This document shows positions 1 to 5,752 of a stretch of DNA of 11,342 nucleotides, in pieces (the stretch's first letter is position 1; the number at the start of each line of letters is the position of its first letter). Made by a program: the position numbers and the translations under genes. This stretch comes from JBDSRX01 sp039929105 (lineage in GTDB: Bacteria; Patescibacteriota; Dojkabacteria; J137), in assembly GCA_039929105.1 (NCBI GenBank), contig JBDSRX010000032.1, forward strand, positions 1 through 11,342, in the 5' to 3' direction. The notes beneath the pieces are model-generated. The model did not search any database. It had not been told where the DNA came from and saw only the letters and a list, made by a program, of their open reading frames with translations.

Positions 1-448
1 AGAAATGATAAAAAAAACTTACTTGAAGATTTTAGGTAAAGAACCAAATCAAAATGACTTAAACTTTAATCTAAATACTGCTGTAGCAGAAGAGGATCTT
101 ATTAAAAAGCTTCTTGAATCTAAAGAACACGAAGAAATGGTTAAAGAAGCTTCTGAAGCTAAGGATTTAAGATCTAAGGCAACAAAGGCTGAATCAGAGC
201 TTGCTACAGTGTCTGGCGGTGTTTCTGATATGAAAGAAATGATTGGAAGTCTTAATAAACTCCTTGATCAAAAAAATAAATATATTACTCAACTCCACTC
301 TGAACTTGAAAGAAATAATTTAATAAAAAAAGGCGAAAGATTTAGCTCTACTAAGAGTAAACAAACAGCTGCTGCTAAAAAATTAGATGCCGATACTTCT
401 CTAAAAGGGACGTTGACTAAAATTTTGATGAAAATCTTTGATGTCTAA
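1..448 (+). CDS. Hypothetical protein: DUF4214-like start followed by a coiled coil, probably 5'-truncated
   Basis: I do not recognise the gene. An ATG lies at 5-7, but the frame is open to the window edge (the codon before it is GAA) and no ribosome site is visible, so the true start is probably outside the window. From the ATG there are 147 residues ending in TAA at 446-448. The first ~48 residues read like the end of a DUF4214-type helical repeat (YLKILGKEPNQNDLNF, then a SKEHEEM helix), a module often attached to cell-surface or glycan-related proteins; that match is from memory and tentative. Residues ~50-105 are charged and heptad-like, probably a coiled coil. The tail is Lys/Ser-rich and ends in a short hydrophobic helix. 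No membrane segment or catalytic motif is visible. The downstream rny has its own candidate promoter, so a shared operon is not indicated. Confidence 0.7.
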   Translation, partial: EMIKKTYLKILGKEPNQNDLNFNLNTAVAEEDLIKKLLESKEHEEMVKEASEAKDLRSKATKAESELATVSGGVSDMKEMIGSLNKLLDQKNKYITQLHSELERNNLIKKGERFSSTKSKQTAAAKKLDADTSLKGTLTKILMKIFDV

Positions 449-450
449 TA

Positions 451-459
451 TGTTATAAT
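451..459 (+). promoter_or_regulatory. Extended -10 promoter, probably for rny
   Basis: TG at 451-452, one base, then a perfect TATAAT at 454-459, i.e. the extended -10 form TGnTATAAT. No good -35 hexamer lies 16-18 bp upstream, which fits an extended -10 promoter. It sits just after the preceding stop codon. Transcription would start near 466 and give rny a leader of about 195 nt. Confidence 0.55.
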
Positions 460-659
460 TGGGTAATCTTTTTAGGAGATTGATTATCTTTAAGTAATAA
501 GGAAATTGGAAGAATTAAATTTAAAAAATTTACAAGTAAAAGTTACTAATTTAATTAAATTAGATAGCCCAAATAGACCATAATTTTGGTTTAACTTGCT
601 TCCACACCTCTACGCGATAACCTCCCCCTAAACTGAGAGATAAATTTTAAAGTTATATT
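460..659 (+). other. Long gene-free leader before rny
   Basis: About 200 bp lie between the putative promoter and the rny ATG. There is no ATG-initiated reading frame. Hand folding suggests a long-range stem: TTTAG 471-475 with CTAAA 628-632, GAG 476-478 with CTC 622-624, TTATC 484-488 with GATAA 616-620, and possibly GGAA 501-504 with TTCC 600-603. A TTG-started frame of 25 codons (506-583) is open, but nothing else supports it. I recognise no riboswitch, tRNA, tmRNA or SRP RNA here. It may be a structured 5' UTR or a small RNA. Confidence 0.4.
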
Positions 660-2234
660 ATGGACACATCATTTATTTTAGTGGCAATTCTACTCGTAGT
701 AGCAACTGTGGGAGTTTTGTTCGCTGTGTTTTTATATCTTCAACTTAACAAACTTAAGAAAGATAAAGATTCACAAATTAACGATTTATTAAGTAAATCT
801 AAGGAAGTTAAAGTACTTTCAGAAACAGAAGCAATCGAAAAAGCTAGCAGAATGGCAAAAGAAACTCTTATAAATGCAGAAAGAAAAGCATTAGAGATTC
901 AGTCCTCTGCTCAAAACGATCTTAGAAATGCAAGAAACCAACTTAAGGATCAAGAAAAGATTCTTGAAGAAAGAGAAAGCAAACTTGTAGATAGAAACAG
1001 GCTTTTGGATCAAAGAAACGATCAAGCCGATAAGAAAGAACAAGAGATTGAAGGTCTTAAAAAAGACATTTCTGTTCAAAGAGAACAATTAGCTATTCAA
1101 CTTCAAGAAGTTGCAAAACTTACAAGAGAAGAAGCTGAGAAGCAGCTTAAAGCAGAAGTTGAAAAAGACTTACAAGACTGGGCAGCTAAGAAAATTAGAG
1201 AGGCTGAGACTTTAATCTCTCAACAATCTGACGAGAAAGCTAAGAATATTCTTGTAGAAGCTATGGCTTCCGCAGCAACAGATTATGTTGCAGAAACTAC
1301 CACAACTACTGTGCAAATTGATGACGAGACTATGAAGTCTAAGATTATCGGTAAGCAAGGTAGAAACATTAGAACATTCGAAAAGCTTACAGGTGTAGAC
1401 TTAATCGTAGACGAAACTCCAAACCAAGTAACAATTTCTTGCTTCGATCCAATTCGAAGAGAAGTTGCTGCTCTTACTCTACAAAGATTACTAGTAGATG
1501 GAAGAGTTCACCCAGGTTCTATTGAAGAAACTGTTGAGAAAGTTAAAAAAGAACTTCTTAAAGTTATTAAGAAAACTGGAGACGACATGGCATACGAGAC
1601 TGGATTTAACAATCTTCCACAAGAGATTATTATGCTTTTGGGTAGATTTAAATACAGATTCAGTTATGGACAAAACTTGGTTAAACATACATTAGAAATG
1701 GTAAAGATTGGAGAAGCATTATCTAGAGAGCTAGGTGCAGATGTCCAAACTACTAAACTTGCATGTTTACTACATGACATTGGAAAAGTTGCTCCAGAAG
1801 AAGGAAAACAACATCACCACATCTCTGCTGAGTTAGCTAGAAAGTATTTCCCTAAAGACGAAAGACTTGCAAATGCTATTGAAGCACATCACTTTGATAT
1901 CGATACTAAATATATAGAAGCAGAAATAGTTAGAATTGCAGACGCAATCTCAGGAGCTAGACCAGGTGCTAGAGTTGAGAACTACGAAGACTATATAAAG
2001 AGAATTAGAGCTCTAGAAGACATAGCAAACAAGCACAAAGGTGTTAAAGAATCTTTTGCTATCTATGCTGGTAGAGAAATTAGAGTTATTGTAAGACCAG
2101 ACGAAGCATCTGATGAAGATGTTAAGAATATGTCTTACCAAATAGCTAAGGAAATTGAGGATACTCAAAACTACCCTGGAGTTATTAAGGTAACTGTAAT
2201 TAGAGAAACTAGGAGCGTTGTAGAAGCTAAATAA
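660..2234 (+). CDS. rny: Ribonuclease Y (membrane-anchored endoribonuclease)
   Basis: A 524-residue protein, the usual length for RNase Y, which starts decay of many mRNAs from the inner face of the membrane. Residues ~5-28 form one hydrophobic membrane segment, followed by a long charged coiled coil (~30-195). A KH RNA-binding domain follows at ~215-280, with the GxxG loop GKQG at 231-234. The HD phosphohydrolase domain spans ~335-430: H343, the catalytic pair H372-D373 in LLHDIGK, the HHH cluster 385-387, and D428 in IADAISGARPGAR, the expected metal ligands. The C-terminal ~90 residues match the family tail. The ATG at 660 puts the membrane segment at the N-terminus as expected. There is no clear Shine-Dalgarno; upstream is only A/T-rich leader. 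A terminator follows directly, so the unit looks monocistronic. Identification is firm. Confidence 0.97.
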   Translation: MDTSFILVAILLVVATVGVLFAVFLYLQLNKLKKDKDSQINDLLSKSKEVKVLSETEAIEKASRMAKETLINAERKALEIQSSAQNDLRNARNQLKDQEKILEERESKLVDRNRLLDQRNDQADKKEQEIEGLKKDISVQREQLAIQLQEVAKLTREEAEKQLKAEVEKDLQDWAAKKIREAETLISQQSDEKAKNILVEAMASAATDYVAETTTTTVQIDDETMKSKIIGKQGRNIRTFEKLTGVDLIVDETPNQVTISCFDPIRREVAALTLQRLLVDGRVHPGSIEETVEKVKKELLKVIKKTGDDMAYETGFNNLPQEIIMLLGRFKYRFSYGQNLVKHTLEMVKIGEALSRELGADVQTTKLACLLHDIGKVAPEEGKQHHHISAELARKYFPKDERLANAIEAHHFDIDTKYIEAEIVRIADAISGARPGARVENYEDYIKRIRALEDIANKHKGVKESFAIYAGREIRVIVRPDEASDEDVKNMSYQIAKEIEDTQNYPGVIKVTVIRETRSVVEAK

Positions 2235-2240
2235 GTTATT

Positions 2241-2268
2241 AATCCCGCTGAAAGGCGGGATTTTTTTT
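2241..2268 (+). terminator. Rho-independent terminator of rny
   Basis: AATCCCGC (2241-2248) pairs perfectly with GCGGGATT (2255-2262) around a six-base loop. T's run from 2261 through 2268. It begins 6 bp after the rny stop. The U-tract ends exactly where the ATG of the next gene begins (2269). Confidence 0.9.
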
Positions 2269-2724
2269 ATGGAAGAACCTAAAGACCCATTAGAAAAAAG
2301 TCCCTTCTACTCTAACAGCAAATATTTACTTAACTTTCCAAAAACTTTTGAGACAGTTGATCAATTACTACGTGCTTTAGAAAGAATTGATATTCTAAAC
2401 CTAAACTCAACTGATGAGTTCTTAGCTATGGATTCGGAAAGACAAAGAGAAGTTGTAATATGTATACACAGTGTGACTAGAGATATGATTGTCACTAGAT
2501 GGGATCCACTATCTGAGTTTGTATGCTTTAATGAGAAAGCACTAGCTGAATTTCAAGCTAAGCTTCCTCTCTTTAAAGCGATTGTGGATCTTCCTATTAC
2601 CTCTAAATTAGTAAAGCCGCTTGGTTTGAGCATTGAGAAACAAGCTTTGAAAGATTTTGAAGACGGTAGAGATTACCACTTAACTACAAGGTACCCGATA
2701 ACTGATATTGAAAAATGGAATTAA
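2269..2724 (+). CDS. Hypothetical protein, 151 aa, unrecognised
   Basis: I do not recognise this protein. It is 151 residues, soluble by appearance, mixed helical, with many acidic and basic residues and no signal peptide, membrane segment or obvious catalytic motif. Features that might identify it are MDSERQREVVICIHSV near residues 53-68 and RWDPLSEFVCFNEKAL near 76-91. The frame carries no internal stops and its codon use resembles the neighbours. The start is odd: the ATG follows the last T of the rny terminator, leaving no room for a leader or ribosome site. Either it is read at low level by terminator read-through or from a nearly leaderless start, or translation begins further in, for example at M53 (2425). 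Its TAA abuts, with no gap, the TAG of the convergent deformylase-like gene, and no terminator separates them. It could belong functionally with that operon, but this is unproven. Confidence 0.7.
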   Translation: MEEPKDPLEKSPFYSNSKYLLNFPKTFETVDQLLRALERIDILNLNSTDEFLAMDSERQREVVICIHSVTRDMIVTRWDPLSEFVCFNEKALAEFQAKLPLFKAIVDLPITSKLVKPLGLSIEKQALKDFEDGRDYHLTTRYPITDIEKWN

Positions 2725-3270
2725 CTACTTTTTTCTCGCATTCATTCTTCTATAAGCTCCTCCATCCATTAAACTTTCTGGTTCAGCTCTATCCGTGAAC
2801 AACTTCCCATCTAAATGGTCTAGTTCGTGTAGAATTACTCGTGCTAAGAACCCAGTATAATCAGTTGATTGCACTATTCCATTCTCATCTAAATACTGAA
2901 TAGATACCGAATCTATTCTTTCAACATTTCCATAGAGATCTGCATTATTAATGCTAAGGCAAGCTTCGTACATTTTAATCTGATTATCAGATTTCTTGAT
3001 TGTCTCTGGATTGAAGAAAAAAATAGGTCCTAGATGTTCTAAATCGGGTCTACTAGGAGTTGGTTTGATTTCAATTATGAACAAACGAACTGGACTGCCA
3101 ATCTGCACTGAAGATATTCCTACTCCTGCTTTCTGAGCTCTTAAAGTATCTACTAAATCCTCTTTTAATTTGGACATTTCAACACCTAGAATTTCATCGA
3201 GGGTTACTTCTCGGGATCTCTCTCTTAACTTCTTCTCACTATCTTTTACTTGAAGAATTTTTTTAACCAT
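2725..3270 (-). CDS. Peptide deformylase-like protein
   Basis: A 181-residue protein with all three deformylase motifs. Motif I is GVGISSVQ (49-56; classical GxGLAAxQ), with the conserved Q56. Motif II is EACLS (102-106; classical EGCLS), with metal-ligand C104. Motif III is HELDH (148-152), supplying the two His ligands and catalytic Glu. Deformylases remove the formyl group from the initiator Met of new proteins using a metal centre. All catalytic residues are present, so activity is plausible. The Gly-to-Ala change in motif II and Ser-Ser in motif I depart from the commonest sequences. It is the last gene of a three-gene operon, 1 bp after the ADP-ribosyltransferase-like gene (TAA-T-ATG junction), not beside fmt or a ribosomal gene. 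It may be the sole def gene or a second, specialised copy; the window cannot tell, so I give no symbol. Confidence 0.85.
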   Translation of the reverse strand: MVKKILQVKDSEKKLRERSREVTLDEILGVEMSKLKEDLVDTLRAQKAGVGISSVQIGSPVRLFIIEIKPTPSRPDLEHLGPIFFFNPETIKKSDNQIKMYEACLSINNADLYGNVERIDSVSIQYLDENGIVQSTDYTGFLARVILHELDHLDGKLFTDRAEPESLMDGGAYRRMNARKK

Positions 3271-3271
3271 A

Positions 3272-4027
3272 TTATTTCGAATCTATAGTCTCAGTTGAAA
3301 ATTCTATTGCTTCCAATTTATAAACTACATAAGTAGGATGATTGCCGTCATCCTTTCCTTCACCCTCTTCGTTATAGATAATCCCATCATAACTTTGACC
3401 TATTATAAATCTTCTAAACAAAGACGACCAGGGAGGTGCATAGTCTCCACCTTCGTATCCTGAATCATTTTTAGGTAAATCTCCACCAGGTGCAGATCCT
3501 AACATCACTCTAAGATCAACTTTAATATTACCTACAGCTAAAGCTTTAAGATACTTACCGTAAACACGTAGATCCTCTCTTTCTAATAATGCTCTGTTAA
3601 ATTTTCTTCTTGTTCTTCCATTTATAACTACATCCTCGTATTCTTCTTCACTAATTGGTTCTTCTAATTCAAGTTTATTTAAATAATCACTATAAGTTCT
3701 TTCCCAGTCTATTAACATTTGTCCTTCGACTGGAACATTACCATGCTCTCCTCTAAAATCTAAAAATTTACAGTTAGGTGCATGAGCAGAATAAACTAAA
3801 TGCTGACCAGAATTATGTTGTCTAACATTTGAATAGCTTTTAGCCAATTCTCTATTATCAGTAAGATACATTCCTTCGCCCAACGTAAAGCTACCATCGA
3901 ATGATGAATTTGGATCTGAATAATCAAAATCTTTACTGAAAGTTAACTCTTTTTTAGCACCGTGATAAAGTATTCCTTCAAAGTAGGTTACTTCTGGTTT
4001 TTCTAAAGAGGTTTCTTTAACTTCCAT
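3272..4027 (-). CDS. ADP-ribosyltransferase-like protein (H-Y-E type), possible toxin
   Basis: A 251-residue soluble protein. The N-terminal part has LYHGA (H22), then GEGMYLTDNRELAKSY (50-65, Y54). This H...GxGxYLT...A..Y arrangement is typical of the NAD-binding core of diphtheria-toxin/PARP-like ADP-ribosyltransferases. Near the C-terminus YDGIIYNEE (213-221) and TYVVYKLEAI (232-241) match the final strand and the YDGI-x-E segment of many bacterial and phage members, with E220 or E221 the likely catalytic Glu. Such enzymes move ADP-ribose from NAD+ to protein, nucleic acid or small molecules, and many are toxins. The middle (residues ~95-200) is an insertion I cannot assign. It is the central operon gene, 1 bp after the HEPN-nucleotidyltransferase gene and 1 bp before the deformylase-like gene, with no ribosome site, so translation is probably coupled. 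The fold call is by motif only; target and activity are unknown. Confidence 0.6.
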   Translation of the reverse strand: MEVKETSLEKPEVTYFEGILYHGAKKELTFSKDFDYSDPNSSFDGSFTLGEGMYLTDNRELAKSYSNVRQHNSGQHLVYSAHAPNCKFLDFRGEHGNVPVEGQMLIDWERTYSDYLNKLELEEPISEEEYEDVVINGRTRRKFNRALLEREDLRVYGKYLKALAVGNIKVDLRVMLGSAPGGDLPKNDSGYEGGDYAPPWSSLFRRFIIGQSYDGIIYNEEGEGKDDGNHPTYVVYKLEAIEFSTETIDSK

Positions 4028-4028
4028 A

Positions 4029-4814
4029 TTATTGTTGATAAATTACTCTCCCCTCTGCAACTGCACTTTCTAAATAACCCTCTCCTTCTTCTTTAGTCAT
4101 ATAATCAAACTCTTCTGGTGTGTAAACAAGAGGTTCAATAATTGGCTCTCCTCCTTTTGTTAATTCTCTAATATACGTAAGTCTATCTATAAAGTCTAAG
4201 TCTGAATAACCTATTACTAATAAGTCCATCGTACTTGTTCTTGGTTTCTCGTTGTCTCTTGCAAAAGATCCATAGAGAATAACTTTTTGAACTTTAATTT
4301 TATCTGCTCCTTTAATTCTTTCTACTACATCTGCAATTCTCGTTGTAACTTCTTCTTCAGAGAAGAAATACTCTTCTACTTCTGGAGCTACACCTTCGTA
4401 TGTTGTTCCCTTACTTAGAAACTCTTCTACCTTGGCAACTAGGTCTGTAGCTATTGCTAAACAAGCTTGTGCATCTTTAATTTGAATAATCTCGTGTGGT
4501 GCTTTCCTTTGTGAGTCTGGGTAAATAAACGGATACCTAGAAATGAATGTGTAAGATTCTAAAACTCTAAATCTAAGTTTTACATTAGAAAAATAGTTGT
4601 TAGCCTTATTACAAATGCTCATTAAGATTCCAAGCTTATGTGTTTTTGGTGGTTTCCAGTTTGCTTGAACTATAACTGACTTTAATGCCTTCTCTACTGA
4701 TTGAACAGATTGATAGCAAGACCATTCGTAGTTTCTATCATCAAAAGATTTTTGTGCTGCTGCTAAATCGTACTTAGCTTGATCAAACCAGACTTCGTAT
4801 CGTCTTCTAGACAT
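4029..4814 (-). CDS. HEPN domain-nucleotidyltransferase fusion protein
   Basis: A 261-residue, two-domain protein. Residues ~5-135 are a HEPN domain: WFDQAKYDLAAAQ (9-21), a YQSVQSVEKALKSV helix (34-47), KTHKL (57-61) and SRYPFIYP (92-99). Residues ~160-261 are a minimal nucleotidyltransferase domain with the GS signature in ILYGSFAR (179-186). The usual metal-binding D-x-D reads STMDLLV, so the first Asp is T195 and only D197 remains; the third acidic site is probably E227. Enzymatic activity is therefore doubtful. I see no clean R-x4-6-H motif in the HEPN part (only R103-x3-H107). HEPN and MNT proteins are widely known as separate toxin and antitoxin genes, and fused forms also exist. It is the first gene of the operon, 1 bp before the ADP-ribosyltransferase-like gene, so it may be a regulator or antitoxin of it (inference). 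The ATG at 4814 lacks a ribosome site. Confidence 0.85.
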   Translation of the reverse strand: MSRRRYEVWFDQAKYDLAAAQKSFDDRNYEWSCYQSVQSVEKALKSVIVQANWKPPKTHKLGILMSICNKANNYFSNVKLRFRVLESYTFISRYPFIYPDSQRKAPHEIIQIKDAQACLAIATDLVAKVEEFLSKGTTYEGVAPEVEEYFFSEEEVTTRIADVVERIKGADKIKVQKVILYGSFARDNEKPRTSTMDLLVIGYSDLDFIDRLTYIRELTKGGEPIIEPLVYTPEEFDYMTKEEGEGYLESAVAEGRVIYQQ

Positions 4815-4823
4815 AAGAATATT

Positions 4824-4853
4824 TTAATATTTAAGAACTCTTTAGGATAGCAA
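4824..4853 (-). promoter_or_regulatory. Candidate promoter of the HEPN-NTase operon
   Basis: On the minus strand TTGCTA (4848-4853) lies 18 bp before TATTAA (4824-4829). A transcript would begin near 4817, only a few bases before the ATG at 4814, giving an almost leaderless message. That agrees with the lack of a ribosome site. The hexamers are imperfect in A/T-rich DNA, so this is tentative. Confidence 0.3.
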
Positions 4854-4854
4854 A

Positions 4855-4888
4855 AAAGCACGAATAACGAAATTCGAAGTCCAAAAGA
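4855..4888. repeat. Dispersed repeat copy 1 (GCACGAA... type)
   Basis: The segment begins AGCACGAA, continues with CGAAATTCGAAGTCC and ends in AAAAGAAAT. Related stretches start at 7962 and 9484, sharing AAG(C/T)ACGAA followed by TCCAA. A matching 3' piece (TTAATTTTGAGCGTGAGA, 5164-5181) lies beyond the two palindromic elements, as if those had been inserted into or beside this repeat. Confidence 0.5.
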
Positions 4889-4907
4889 AATCACATCATA
4901 CTTATTT

Positions 4908-5009
4908 ATGTCATTGCGAGGGCGAATGAAATGAGTCCGTGGCAATCCCAGAACGCCGTCCATATACTTATGAGATTGCCACGTCACCTTCGGCTCCTCG
5001 CAATGACAT
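4908..5009. repeat. Palindromic interspersed repeat A (GTCATTGCGAG type)
   Basis: A ~102-bp imperfect palindrome. Outer arms ATGTCATTGCGAG (4908-4920) and CTCGCAATGACAT (4997-5009) are perfect 13-bp inverted repeats. Inner arms CGTGGCAATC (4938-4947) and GATTGCCACG (4974-4983) are a perfect 10-bp pair. It is far richer in G+C than its surroundings. Similar GTCATTGCGAG...GGCAATC palindromes are, to my knowledge, abundant in many unrelated bacterial genomes. It contains no gene and resembles a non-autonomous MITE/REP-like element. Confidence 0.85.
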
Positions 5010-5016
5010 CACACCC

Positions 5017-5145
5017 TTGTGTCATCCCGAGTCCTTCGACTTAGCTCAGGATAGACTCCGTCGAGGGACCTTTACCACAGTCTGAGAGTTTAAGTATGAG
5101 GTTACTAGATTCCTCCGCTCATTCCATTCGGTCGGAATGACACAA
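5017..5145. repeat. Palindromic interspersed repeat B (GTCATCCCGAG type)
   Basis: A ~129-bp element only 7 bp after repeat A. Its ends, TTGTGTCATCCCGA (5017-5030) and TCGGAATGACACAA (5132-5145), are inverted repeats matching at 13 of 14 positions. Internal hairpins include TCCTTCGAC/GTCGAGGGA near 5032-5068 and CATTCC/GGAATG (5120-5125 with 5134-5139). The ends resemble the widespread GTCATCCCGAG/GTCATTCCGAC repeats of other bacteria. The two halves differ more from each other than those of repeat A. There is no coding capacity. Confidence 0.8.
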
Positions 5146-5217
5146 TAAAGTGAGCGTAACTCTGTTAATTTTGAGCGTGAGATAATATTGATTGGTGGTA
5201 AAGCAAAAAAGTCTTCT

Positions 5218-5703
5218 TTATTTAGATTCTTGTCTCTTAAGTTCTTCTAACACACCAATTCTAGGGAATTTAGCTCTTAAGCCTTCTCCAAGCTGAAGAA
5301 TCAACATTGGAAACTCTTCTCTGTTTAAAGCACTTTTATCCCAATCAATTGTAGGATAGGTTGAAATAAGATTTTCAGGGGAAGTATTTGTAAGAAACTC
5401 TACATGTTCCCATGTAGATTTTACAGTTTGCCCAGCACGTGGCTCAAAGATTTCAATGACTCCAATGTTTTGATCTTTATAGGTGATTGGTTTATTTAGT
5501 TTAAATATACCTACTCTTCTATCTCCAACTATTTTCTCAGATACTTTATTAACCGCAGGATCTTTTACTAAATTATCATAATCTTCAGCTGAATCGGCTT
5601 GGTAGCCTAGATGGTCTATCTTTAAAGAACTAGTATCTATACCAAGATTATTTACATGATCATAGATTTGATCTATAAAATCGTTGTAATTAGTAAGGAG
5701 CAT
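5218..5703 (-). CDS. YecM-like protein of the VOC (glyoxalase-fold) superfamily
   Basis: A 161-residue soluble protein resembling YecM, a predicted metal-binding member of the vicinal-oxygen-chelate superfamily with unknown substrate. Matching segments are IDHLGYQADSAEDYDNL (29-45, H31 a likely ligand), RRVGIFKLNKPITY (62-75), IGVIEIFEP (80-88, E84 a likely ligand) and TWEHVEFL (97-104, H100/E102). Length fits a single YecM domain. The ATG at 5703 has no ribosome site. It lies 49 bp after rpoD on the same strand, with the rpoD terminator in between, so it is probably expressed by read-through or a weak promoter I cannot locate. Downstream comes the repeat-rich gap. The family assignment is by motif; the reaction is unknown. 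Confidence 0.75.
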   Translation of the reverse strand: MLLTNYNDFIDQIYDHVNNLGIDTSSLKIDHLGYQADSAEDYDNLVKDPAVNKVSEKIVGDRRVGIFKLNKPITYKDQNIGVIEIFEPRAGQTVKSTWEHVEFLTNTSPENLISTYPTIDWDKSALNREEFPMLILQLGEGLRAKFPRIGVLEELKRQESK

Positions 5704-5723
5704 TGGGTTAATTTAATAAATAA

Positions 5724-5747
5724 AAAAGGCACATTTCTGTGCCTTTT
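5724..5747 (-). terminator. Terminator of rpoD
   Basis: AAAAGGCACA (5724-5733) pairs perfectly with TGTGCCTTTT (5738-5747). On the minus strand the loop is the stable tetraloop GAAA and a run of T's follows (complement of 5722-5727). It begins 5 bp after the rpoD stop. Confidence 0.88.
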
Positions 5748-5752
5748 ATCTC

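Noticed and set aside
506..583. TTG-started 25-codon frame in the rny leader
   Set aside because: Codons look ordinary, but it lacks an ATG and the AAGGAA before it is too close to act as a ribosome site; kept only as an alternative for the leader.
4763..4987. Minus-strand open frame of 74 codons
   Set aside because: It runs from repeat A into the HEPN-NTase gene in another frame, so it is a product of repeat sequence.
4908..5145. Possible CRISPR array or tRNA gene in the G+C-richer gap
   Set aside because: There are two different palindromes, not a regular direct repeat with spacers, and no tRNA cloverleaf or T-loop sequence is present.
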